Source: Gammaproteobacteria bacterium UBA7803 (lineage in GTDB: Bacteria; Pseudomonadota; Gammaproteobacteria; Pseudomonadales; Azotimanducaceae). From it: a stretch of 13,870 nucleotides of DNA. The notes under the pieces were generated by a model, which saw only the letters and a program-made list of their open reading frames with translations, was not told the origin of the DNA and did no database searches. The stretch is taken from positions 94,613 through 108,482 of the forward strand of contig DLCH01000078.1 in assembly GCA_002480525.1 (NCBI GenBank), given 5' to 3'. Made by a program: the position numbers and the translations under genes. Shown here piece after piece: positions 6,749-13,340 of this stretch. Position 1 is the stretch's first letter, and each line of letters starts with the position of its first letter.

Positions 6749-7726
6749 ATGAAAGATCCCGTCCGCGTCACGGTAACCGGCGCCGCCGGACAGATCGGCT
6801 ACGCACTGCTGTTCCGTATCGCCGCCGGCGAGATGCTCGGCAAGGACCAGCCCGTGATCCTCCAGCTGCTGGAGATTCCGCCGGCGATGGACGCCGTCCG
6901 CGGGGTGATGATGGAGATCGAGGACTGCGCGTTCCCGCTGGTGGCGGGCATGTCCGCCTCCGACGATGCCGAGGTGGCCTTCAAGGACGCGGACTACGCG
7001 CTGCTGGTGGGCAGCCGGCCGCGCAGCAAGGGCATGGAGCGCAAGGACCTGATCGAGGCCAACGCGGCCATCTTCTCGGTCCAGGGCAAGGCGCTCAACG
7101 ACCACGCCAGCCGCGGCGTGAAGGTGCTGGTGGTCGGCAACCCGGCGAACACCAACTCGCTGATCGCCCAGCGCAACGCGCCGGATCTCGATCCCCGCCA
7201 GTTCACCGCCATGACCCGCCTCGACCACAACCGGGCGATGGCCCAGCTCGCCCAGAAGACCGGCAAGCACGTCACCGACATCGCCGGCCTGTGCATCTGG
7301 GGCAACCACTCGGCCACCCAGTACCCGGACCTGCACGACGCCAAGGTCGCCGGCAAGGCCGCCATGGACCTGGTGGACATGGACTGGTACACGGGTGACT
7401 TCATCCCCACGGTGCAGCAACGCGGCGCCGCGATCATCGAGGCCCGGGGGGCGTCCAGCGCGGCCTCCGCCGCCAACGCCGCGATCGACCACATGCGCGA
7501 CTGGGCGCTGGGCAGCGACGGCATCGTCAGCATGGGGGTCTACTCCGACGGCAGCTACGGCATCGAGAAGGGCCTGATCTACTCCTTCCCCGTGGTCTGC
7601 AAGGGCGGCGACTGGCAGATCGTCCAGGGCATCGACGTCAACGACTTCAGCCGCGAGAAGATGACGGCCACGGAGCAGGAGCTCATCGAGGAGCGCGACG
7701 CGGTGGCTCACCTGCTGCCGAGCTGA
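6749..7726 (+). CDS. mdh: Malate dehydrogenase, NAD-dependent
   Basis: This enzyme interconverts malate and oxaloacetate with NAD in the TCA cycle, in the cytoplasm. The 325-residue product has the family's usual length and belongs to the LDH-like Mdh group that also includes Thermus and many proteobacterial enzymes. Visible motifs are the dinucleotide loop GAAGQIG (11-17), Glu42 at the end of the second strand, which favours NAD over NADP, and the mobile-loop arginines Arg90, Arg92 and Arg98 in GSRPRSKGMER. Further along are NPANTN (131-136), LDHNR (158-162) with the catalytic Asp159 and substrate Arg162, and the catalytic His187 in IWGNHS. The ATG has a good AGGAGA site 8 nt upstream (6735-6740). 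It probably has its own promoter and is followed by a strong hairpin, so it looks monocistronic. Confidence 0.97.
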   Translation: MKDPVRVTVTGAAGQIGYALLFRIAAGEMLGKDQPVILQLLEIPPAMDAVRGVMMEIEDCAFPLVAGMSASDDAEVAFKDADYALLVGSRPRSKGMERKDLIEANAAIFSVQGKALNDHASRGVKVLVVGNPANTNSLIAQRNAPDLDPRQFTAMTRLDHNRAMAQLAQKTGKHVTDIAGLCIWGNHSATQYPDLHDAKVAGKAAMDLVDMDWYTGDFIPTVQQRGAAIIEARGASSAASAANAAIDHMRDWALGSDGIVSMGVYSDGSYGIEKGLIYSFPVVCKGGDWQIVQGIDVNDFSREKMTATEQELIEERDAVAHLLPS

Positions 7727-7736
7727 TCGACGCGCC

Positions 7737-7769
7737 TCGCGGGCCGGCGCCGGGGGCGCCGGCCCGCGA
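7737..7769 (+). terminator. Perfect 15-bp GC hairpin after mdh
   Basis: The 15-nt arm 7737-7751 is the exact reverse complement of 7755-7769, with a GGG loop (7752-7754). It starts 10 nt after the mdh stop. The stem is almost all G and C and so very stable, but no T-run follows. It may work as a terminator without a U-tract or as a 3' end stabiliser; the sequence alone does not decide. Confidence 0.55.
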
Positions 7770-7784
7770 CCGACGCCCACGCGC

Positions 7785-7820
7785 CGTGGCGGATCTCGCC
7801 AGGGCGTGGCGAATCTCCCC
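7785..7820. repeat. Pair of 16-bp near-identical direct repeats, 20-bp period
   Basis: The 16-bp units at 7785-7800 and 7805-7820 share CGTGGCG-ATCTC-CC and match at 14 of 16 positions. They begin 20 bp apart, about two helical turns, in the non-coding gap between the mdh hairpin and the DUF3192 gene. This is the layout expected of a regulator binding to one face of the DNA, but a small local duplication explains it equally well. The rest of the gap (7821-7940) shows no clear promoter and no gene. Confidence 0.4.
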
Positions 7821-7940
7821 GGTCCGGGGCGCCATCCCGCGCCGCAGCCGCGAAATACTCCAACGGATTCATAGGGTTGCGTTATGGCCCGAGGATTGCT
7901 TGGCAGCCGGGTGCCCACCTGGGCCCCCGTCAATCGATCT

Positions 7941-7944
7941 GGAG
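7941..7944 (+). promoter_or_regulatory. Ribosome binding site that decides the DUF3192 start
   Basis: GGAG lies 8 nt before the GTG at 7953. Starting there gives a clean lipoprotein signal peptide. The upstream in-frame ATG at 7884 would put 23 unrelated residues before the signal, so it is not preferred. Confidence 0.7.
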
Positions 7945-7952
7945 ACCGTTTC

Positions 7953-8336
7953 GTGATCCGACCATCCCTGGCCATCGCCCTGATTCTCGCCGCGAGTCTG
8001 TCCCTCGGCGGCTGCGTCATCTCCGTCCGCGACGACGGACCCCACGACGGCTGGTCCGACGAGGACGACTGGCAGGCCCGCCAGGCCCGCAACCGGGCGC
8101 TGATCAGCGAGCTCCAGCTCGGCTGGAGCCTGCAGGCGGTGACCGCCGAGCTCGGCACCCCGGACCGCAGCGAGTCGTTTCTGCGCGAGGGCCGGGAATA
8201 TCGGGTGCTGCTGTATCGCACCCACCGCACGCGCGGCGACGGCCGCACCACCCGTGACGAGATGACGCCGCTGGTGTTCGTCGACGGCGAGCTGGTGGGC
8301 TGGGGCGAGTCGGCGGTGGAGCACGCCATGCGGTGA
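7953..8336 (+). CDS. DUF3192-type small lipoprotein
   Basis: This 127-residue protein has a lipoprotein signal peptide: IRPSLAIALILAASLSL followed by the lipobox LGGC, with Cys21 as the predicted lipidated residue. Residue +2 is Val rather than Asp, which fits sorting to the outer membrane. The mature protein begins with an acidic linker (about 27-40). A compact domain then resembles DUF3192: LGWSLQAVTAELGTPD (56-71), YRVLLYRT (83-90) and DGRTTRDEMTPLVFVDGELVGWG (96-118). The family resembles the SmpA/OmlA fold of small envelope proteins, but its function is unknown. The start is GTG with GGAG 8 nt upstream. It is separated from mdh by a hairpin and 226 bp, and converges with the crotonase gene downstream, so it is probably transcribed alone. 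Family assignment is from memory of the conserved C-terminal motif. Confidence 0.85.
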   Translation: MIRPSLAIALILAASLSLGGCVISVRDDGPHDGWSDEDDWQARQARNRALISELQLGWSLQAVTAELGTPDRSESFLREGREYRVLLYRTHRTRGDGRTTRDEMTPLVFVDGELVGWGESAVEHAMR

Positions 8337-8378
8337 CGGCGCCGCCGCGTCGTGCCGGCCGGAGGCTGCTGCCGGCGG

Positions 8379-9227
8379 CTACTCCAGCCAGGCGTTGAAC
8401 TTCGGCGTGCGCTTGTCGCGGAACGCGGCCACCCCTTCCCGGGCGTCCGGGTGGTGGTCGCTGACCGCGGTCTTGGCGGCGATCTCGTCCAGCGCCTGGT
8501 CCCAGGTGAGCTCGGCGGCGTTGTACAGTGAGCGCTTGAGCAGCCGCATGGAGACCTGGGGGCCTTCCGCCAGCTCGGTGGCCAGGGCCATGGCGGCGTC
8601 GTCGAGGCCGGCGCCGTCCACCACCTCGTGCACCAGCCCGAGATCGAGGGCCTCCTCGGCGCTGACGATGCGCTTGCGCATGAGGAAGTCCATGGCCCGG
8701 GCGAGGCCGAGGTGCTGCACCAGCAGGTACTGGCCGCCCTCGTCCGGCAGCAGGCCGAAGCGCAGGGTGGCACTGCCGAGCTTTGCGCCGGCGGCGGCGA
8801 TGCGGAAGTCGCAGGACAGCGCCAGCGAGAAGCCGGTCTGGATGGCGATGCCGTTGACCGCGGCGATGGTGAGCTTGTCGATGCCGCGCACCACGGTGTT
8901 GAGCTGCTGGGAAATGGTCCTCAGGCCGGCGTAGGTGCCGATGGCGGAATCGTGGCCCGGTGGAATGTCCGGCACCAGCGGCTGACCGCCGAGGTCTGCG
9001 CCCCGGTACGCCTTCAGGTCGTCGCCGGCACAGAACGCCCGGCCGGTGCCGGTGAACACCAGCACCCGCACGGCGTTGTCCATCTGGGCCTGGGTCACCG
9101 CCTCGATCAGGTCGCGCTTGATGCCGGTGGTCATGCCGTTCAGGCGCTCCGGCGAGTTGAAGCGGAACCAGGCGATGCCGGGCTCGCGCAGGGTCAGCTC
9201 GAAGCCGGTGAAGGTGCCGGTATCCAT
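8379..9227 (-). CDS. Enoyl-CoA hydratase/isomerase (crotonase) family protein
   Basis: This 282-residue cytoplasmic protein has the crotonase fold and should act on an acyl-CoA ester. Oxyanion-hole segments are visible: AFCAGDD (64-70) and the VNGIAIQTGFSLALSCD stretch (124-140). The two glutamates used by true enoyl-CoA hydratases are absent: their aligned places are Ser134 and about Thr154. Instead there is PDEGG (161-165), whose Asp162/Glu163 sit where isomerase-type members carry an acidic residue. A hydratase label is therefore unsafe; an isomerase, or another crotonase reaction, is more likely. It is the last gene of the minus-strand cluster, starting only 4 nt after the metallo-hydrolase stop, so the two are almost surely co-transcribed. 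It converges with the lipoprotein gene across 42 bp, where no convincing terminator is seen. Confidence 0.88.
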   Translation of the reverse strand: MDTGTFTGFELTLREPGIAWFRFNSPERLNGMTTGIKRDLIEAVTQAQMDNAVRVLVFTGTGRAFCAGDDLKAYRGADLGGQPLVPDIPPGHDSAIGTYAGLRTISQQLNTVVRGIDKLTIAAVNGIAIQTGFSLALSCDFRIAAAGAKLGSATLRFGLLPDEGGQYLLVQHLGLARAMDFLMRKRIVSAEEALDLGLVHEVVDGAGLDDAAMALATELAEGPQVSMRLLKRSLYNAAELTWDQALDEIAAKTAVSDHHPDAREGVAAFRDKRTPKFNAWLE

Positions 9228-9231
9228 GGCG

Positions 9232-9915
9232 TCAGCCCCCCATCAGGTTTTTCCAGGTGTCCAGGTCGCGGATGTTCAGGTAGGTGTTCTGGGACTTGGT
9301 CTCGCCCATGGTGGCGTTGGGCACGTGGGCGTAGTTGTGGCCCGGCAGCAGCAGGGTGTCGTCCGGCAGGCTGCACAGGTGGCGCAGGCTGTGATACATG
9401 GCCTCCGGGTCGGAGCCCGGCAGGTCGACCCGGCCGCAGCCGTTGATGAACAGGGTGTCGCCGGACACCAGGGTGTTCTTGATGCGGAAGCACTGGGAGC
9501 CCGGGGTGTGGCCGGGCGTGTGCAGGAACTCGACCTCCACGTCGCCGATGGTCAGCCGGTCGCCGGAGTCGACCCGGGCGAGGTCGCTCTCGGACAGCCC
9601 GGTGACCTTGCGCACGCCTTCCGCCTCGCTCTTGTGCACGTAGGCTTTGACGCCCCGTTTCGCCATGAGCTGGGCCAGGCCCTCGATGCTGTTGCCGCCG
9701 AAGGAGCCGCCGACGTGGTCGGGATGGTAGTGGGTCACCAGCGCCGCGGTGAGCTTGTAGTCCGCCGCGTCGATGCGCTCGAGCAGGGCGTCGATGTCCC
9801 AGGCGGGGTCGACGATGGCGACCTCCCGGGTCGATCGGGAGCCCACCAGATAGGTGAAGTTGGCCATCGGGCCGATCTGAATCTGCTCGACGATGAGTTC
9901 GGACTGCTCGCTCAT
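9232..9915 (-). CDS. Metallo-beta-lactamase-fold hydrolase, glyoxalase II / persulfide dioxygenase-like
   Basis: This 227-residue protein carries the full metal-binding set of the fold: HYHPDH (62-67: His62, His64, Asp66, His67), His136 in HTPGHTPGS, Asp153 in GDTLF and His193 in PGHNY. The segment INGCGRVDLPGSDPEAMYHSL (157-177) resembles glyoxalase II-like and ETHE1-like proteins rather than beta-lactamases or AiiA lactonases. Likely reactions are hydrolysis of a glutathione or other thioester, or oxidation of a persulfide; the sequence does not choose. It has no signal peptide, so it should be cytoplasmic. The ATG at 9915-9913 has GGAG 10 nt upstream. It lies 28 nt after the acylase and 4 nt before the crotonase gene, in one operon-like run. 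The usual C-terminal substrate domain of classic GloB is missing, fitting the short GloC/ETHE1-type layout. Confidence 0.9.
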   Translation of the reverse strand: MSEQSELIVEQIQIGPMANFTYLVGSRSTREVAIVDPAWDIDALLERIDAADYKLTAALVTHYHPDHVGGSFGGNSIEGLAQLMAKRGVKAYVHKSEAEGVRKVTGLSESDLARVDSGDRLTIGDVEVEFLHTPGHTPGSQCFRIKNTLVSGDTLFINGCGRVDLPGSDPEAMYHSLRHLCSLPDDTLLLPGHNYAHVPNATMGETKSQNTYLNIRDLDTWKNLMGG

Positions 9916-9943
9916 GATGTTGCTGCTCCGGGCGAAGTTGGGT

Positions 9944-12196
9944 TCAGGGTGCGGGGGCCGGCGTCGCCGTCGAGCCGGTCAGATCCAGCACCGTCCGCGA
10001 TTTGATGTTGCCCGCCAGATCCTCGGGCAGCCACCAGGAAGGCTTCAGCCGGCGTTCCGAGAACGGTCCGGCGGCCTGGTCCGCGTAGTGGGGCGACCCC
10101 GGCCGGTCGCTCTGGCCGACGGGCAGGTAGATCCAGCTCCGGATCGGCGTGGACAGCTCCACCACCTGGGTGGAGGTCTGGCCGCGGTTGCCCCAGCGCT
10201 CGAAGCGCTCGTTGGGGTCCAGGTAGCCCATGGTGCGCAGGGTGGTGAGCCCGTACTGGTCGCCACCGCCGCCGCCGACCGGCCAGGAGGCCTCGTCCCG
10301 GCCGACCCGGAACACCCGGCCCCAGGGCGCCTCGGTGGTGCCGACTTCCTCGGTCATGCGCGTCAGCGCCGCCGCGAACGTGTCCGCCAGCACCGCGCGC
10401 TGGCCGTCGTCGAGGGCGACCGGATCGGGCGTGCGCCCTTCGACGATCGCGAGATGGTCGTCGATCGCCGCGCGCAGCCCGTCGCCGTCGGCGTGATCGG
10501 CCAGGGTCAGCCGCCAGTAGGCGTAGCGCAGGGCGTCGACGGAGTCCCGGGTGAGGCGCCGGTCCCAGGCCATCAGGCCGTCCACCGCCGGACGGGTCTC
10601 GGCGTCCCGCGGCACGGCGGCGTCGAGGGCGTCGATCCAGCGGTCGATGCCGAAGGGCTTCACGTCCACCGCGTAGTCGAGGGCCTCCTCCACCGTCACC
10701 GAATCGTCGCCCGCCAGCAGCTCGATGGCCCGGGCGCCGCGCTGGTTGGTCCAGCCGTCCAGGGCCGGCCCGTAGTTGGCGCTGCTGAACAGGTAGCCGG
10801 GCTGGCCGTCGAGCCGGAACGGACTGTCCACCATCATGGCGTCCGGCGGAATGTTGCAGTTCTGGATGTACCCCTGGGCCGGGTTCACCACGGTGAGGAG
10901 GTCCTCCGCCGGGTGGATGCCCTGCCAGTCCGTCGCCGGATTGCTGCCGTCGACGGGCTTCGAGTAGTCGAACTCGCCGGACCGCACCGGCACCCGGCCG
11001 GTGCGCTGGTAGAACACGTTGCCGTCGGTGTCCGCGGCCATCAGGTTCTGGGGGAACATGGCCAGGGTCGCTCCGGCGGCTCGGGCGCCGCGATAGTCGT
11101 CGGCGAAGTTCAGCGCCTCCCAGACGGCCATGGGATTGGCGCCTTCGTCGTAGGGGATCCGCGCGGCGTAGGCGGTGTCGCCCTGGGTCGCGACGATGGG
11201 GCCGTGATCGGAGAAGCGCAGGGTCACGCTGCGGGGCTCGGCGCCGCGCACCGTCAGGGTGACCTCGCGCTGCTCGATGGTGCGCCACTCGTCGCCGTAC
11301 CGGTAGCGGCCGTGGTCGTCCGGGTCCAGCGCCAGCGCGAACACGTCACCGGTGTCGGGGCCGCCGGTGGTCATGGCCCAGGCCAGACGGGCGTTGTGGC
11401 CCAGGCCGATGTAGGGGTTGCCGGCCAGGGTCACGCCGCTGCCTTCGAGCTCGCCGGCGTGCATCCGCACTTCCCAGAAGCGGGACACGCCCCACCAGGA
11501 CAGGTGGGGGTCGATGAGCAGCAGCGCGTTGCCGCTGGCGCTGCGCTGGGGCGCCACCGCCCACTGGTTGGACGCCCGCCGCGGGCTCGTGAATCCCGGC
11601 TCGATGCCGCCGCGGCGCAGGTCGTTCAGCGCCTCGTCGATGGACCAGTTGTAAAGGAACATGCGGCCGAACGCGGACACCATCTGAGGTTCCACCGTGC
11701 GTTCCCCCCACCAATCCGGCACGTCTTCCGGGTGCGCGGCGTAGAACGCGTTGATGCCGTCGGCGAAGGCCTGGAGGCGCCGGCGGATCACCGGTGAGGC
11801 ATCCGGCCACTGCCGCCGGGCGATCCCGTAGTGATCGAACAGACGGGCGACGATGTCCTGGGGGACCTGGGACTCGCCGGCGATCTCGGCGAGTTCGCCC
11901 ATGGCGATCTTCAGGTTCATCAGAAGCTGCTCGGGGCGGTCCTCGGCCTGGGCGTAGCCCATGGCATGGAACCCCGCCTCGACGGTGGGCGCGTAGATGT
12001 GGGGCACGCCCCAGGTGTCGCGGTAGATGACCGTGCGGCCGGCGTCCTCGCCCTCGCCGGGCAGCGGCGGCGGTGACGGCTCCACCGTGGCCGCAGGACC
12101 GGCCGGTTCGCCCGAGCAGCCCGCCAGGGCGAGCAGGCCCGCCCAGATCAGAGTTCGAAGACGCGGGTGCGGCGTAGCGCTGATTCCACGGGACAT
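9944..12196 (-). CDS. Penicillin amidase-family acylase, predicted lipoprotein
   Basis: This 750-residue N-terminal nucleophile hydrolase cleaves amide bonds of acylated compounds; known relatives act on penicillins, glutaryl-cephalosporins and acyl-homoserine lactones. The N-terminus has a hydrophobic segment (about 15-26) ending in the lipobox LAGC, so Cys27 should be lipidated and the enzyme held at the periplasmic face of a membrane. The alpha-chain region is 53-208, with WGVPHIYA near 62. Autocleavage is expected before Ser209 in RASNQWAV, giving a beta chain whose N-terminal serine is the nucleophile. LLLIDPHLSW, NPYIGLGHN, and the oxyanion Asn384 in FPQNLMAADTDGN follow at the expected places. 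The length is normal. The start ATG has a strong GGGGGAG site 9 nt upstream. It lies 37 nt after the phosphoesterase gene and before the metallo-hydrolase. Substrate unknown. Confidence 0.92.
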   Translation of the reverse strand: MSRGISATPHPRLRTLIWAGLLALAGCSGEPAGPAATVEPSPPPLPGEGEDAGRTVIYRDTWGVPHIYAPTVEAGFHAMGYAQAEDRPEQLLMNLKIAMGELAEIAGESQVPQDIVARLFDHYGIARRQWPDASPVIRRRLQAFADGINAFYAAHPEDVPDWWGERTVEPQMVSAFGRMFLYNWSIDEALNDLRRGGIEPGFTSPRRASNQWAVAPQRSASGNALLLIDPHLSWWGVSRFWEVRMHAGELEGSGVTLAGNPYIGLGHNARLAWAMTTGGPDTGDVFALALDPDDHGRYRYGDEWRTIEQREVTLTVRGAEPRSVTLRFSDHGPIVATQGDTAYAARIPYDEGANPMAVWEALNFADDYRGARAAGATLAMFPQNLMAADTDGNVFYQRTGRVPVRSGEFDYSKPVDGSNPATDWQGIHPAEDLLTVVNPAQGYIQNCNIPPDAMMVDSPFRLDGQPGYLFSSANYGPALDGWTNQRGARAIELLAGDDSVTVEEALDYAVDVKPFGIDRWIDALDAAVPRDAETRPAVDGLMAWDRRLTRDSVDALRYAYWRLTLADHADGDGLRAAIDDHLAIVEGRTPDPVALDDGQRAVLADTFAAALTRMTEEVGTTEAPWGRVFRVGRDEASWPVGGGGGDQYGLTTLRTMGYLDPNERFERWGNRGQTSTQVVELSTPIRSWIYLPVGQSDRPGSPHYADQAAGPFSERRLKPSWWLPEDLAGNIKSRTVLDLTGSTATPAPAP

Positions 12197-12233
12197 GTCG
12201 GCAGTCTCCCCCTCTCCGGCGTGACCGGCCCCA

Positions 12234-13340
12234 TCATACCAGCCGCAGCACGGTGACCTCGCAACGGCTGCCGAGCCGCAGCAGGGGCCCCCAGGTGCCC
12301 GTGCCCGGCGACACGTACAGAGCCATGCCGTCGACGTCGTACAGGCCGTGGATGCGCGGAAACACCCGCCGCACCAGGTAGTTGAACGGCACGATCTGGC
12401 CGTTGTGGGTGTGGCCGCAGAGCATCAGGTGCGCGCCCCAGGACGCGGCGTCACGGGCGCCGTCTGGGCGGTGGTAGAGCAGCACCCGGCAGGCGTCGGG
12501 GTCCGGCGTCAGGCCGGGCAGCACGCGGCTCACCTGGCTCTTCGGCTCGGCGTCGTCGATGCCCACGATCTGCAGCGCCCCGGCCCGCACCGTGGCGTTG
12601 CGCAGCACGGTCACGCCGAGCTCGGCCAGACGGCGGCAGATGTCGTCGCAGTCCACGTAGCGTTCGTGATTGCCGATGATGAAGTAGGCCGGCGCGCGCA
12701 GCTCGCCGAGCGGTGCGAGCACCCGGCGGGAAATGTGGCGGAAGTCCACCAGGTCGCCGGTGATGAGCACCGCGTCGGCGTCGACCTCGTTGGCCCGGCG
12801 CACGGCCCTGCCCAGGAAGCGGCCGCTGCGCGAGCCGACGTGGACGTCGCTGAGCTGAACCAGGGTCGTGCCCGCCGCCCGCCGCGCCGGGGCGTCCTCG
12901 AGGGTGATGTCCAGCGTGCGCAGCCTCAGGCGCTGGGCGTTGACGGCGCCGACCAGGGTGGTCGCGATCAGCATGGCCAGCAGCACGATGCCGGAGGCCC
13001 GGTCCGGCCACGGCACCACGAGCCCGAGCAGCTCCCAGGGCAGGATCAGGCAGAACGCGATGAAACAGATGCCGAGCCAGGTCATCACCGCGGCGGACAG
13101 CAGCCTGGCCGGTCCGCCGGGCAGCCATTCGTGGATCAGGCGGCCGGCCGCTGGTCCGGCCATCACCAGGGCCAGCGCCCCGGTGGTGGGTTGCCAGTCC
13201 GGCCAGATCAGTCCGGCCAGGCGCAGCGGCGGGTACACCAGAACGGCGTAGTAGACGCCGACCACGGCCACCAGCGGAGCGACCCGGCGGTAGGCGCGCC
13301 GCAGCAGCGGTACCGGCTGGCGGGTCGCCGTGCCGCTCAC
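12234..13340 (-). CDS. Membrane-anchored metallophosphoesterase, YkuE/YaeI-like
   Basis: This 368-residue protein has an N-terminal membrane part of about four hydrophobic segments (roughly 21-38, 53-68, 84-109 and 115-134), then a calcineurin-like phosphoesterase domain (about 158-365). All metal-site motifs are present: SDVHVG (Asp165, His167), GD at 195-196, GNHE (223-226), His290, and CGHTHNGQ (308-315, with His310 and His312). Relatives with this layout hydrolyse phosphate esters at the membrane, for example in lipid or UDP-sugar-lipid turnover, but the substrate here is unknown. I chose the GTG at 13340-13338, which overlaps the stop of the cupin gene as GTGA and suggests translational coupling. 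The same frame stays open up to 13793, but that extension lies inside the cupin gene and is arginine- and alanine-rich, so it is a shadow. The acylase follows after 37 nt. Confidence 0.9.
   Translation of the reverse strand: MSGTATRQPVPLLRRAYRRVAPLVAVVGVYYAVLVYPPLRLAGLIWPDWQPTTGALALVMAGPAAGRLIHEWLPGGPARLLSAAVMTWLGICFIAFCLILPWELLGLVVPWPDRASGIVLLAMLIATTLVGAVNAQRLRLRTLDITLEDAPARRAAGTTLVQLSDVHVGSRSGRFLGRAVRRANEVDADAVLITGDLVDFRHISRRVLAPLGELRAPAYFIIGNHERYVDCDDICRRLAELGVTVLRNATVRAGALQIVGIDDAEPKSQVSRVLPGLTPDPDACRVLLYHRPDGARDAASWGAHLMLCGHTHNGQIVPFNYLVRRVFPRIHGLYDVDGMALYVSPGTGTWGPLLRLGSRCEVTVLRLV

Noticed and set aside
8341..8379. GCCGCCG / CGGCGGC inverted repeat between the convergent lipoprotein and crotonase genes as a terminator
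   Set aside because: The stem is only 7 bp with a 25-nt loop, there is no T-run, and it overlaps the crotonase stop. It is likely to arise by chance at this GC content.
6488..8773. Minus-strand open frame of 761 codons across Nudix, mdh and the lipoprotein gene
   Set aside because: It is antisense to three well-supported genes and their intergenic regions, and its translation has no recognisable domain.
9232..9915. AiiA-type acyl-homoserine lactonase or beta-lactamase
   Set aside because: The metal motif is shared by the whole fold, but the CGRVDLPGSDP and PGHNY segments fit glyoxalase II / persulfide dioxygenase-like proteins better.
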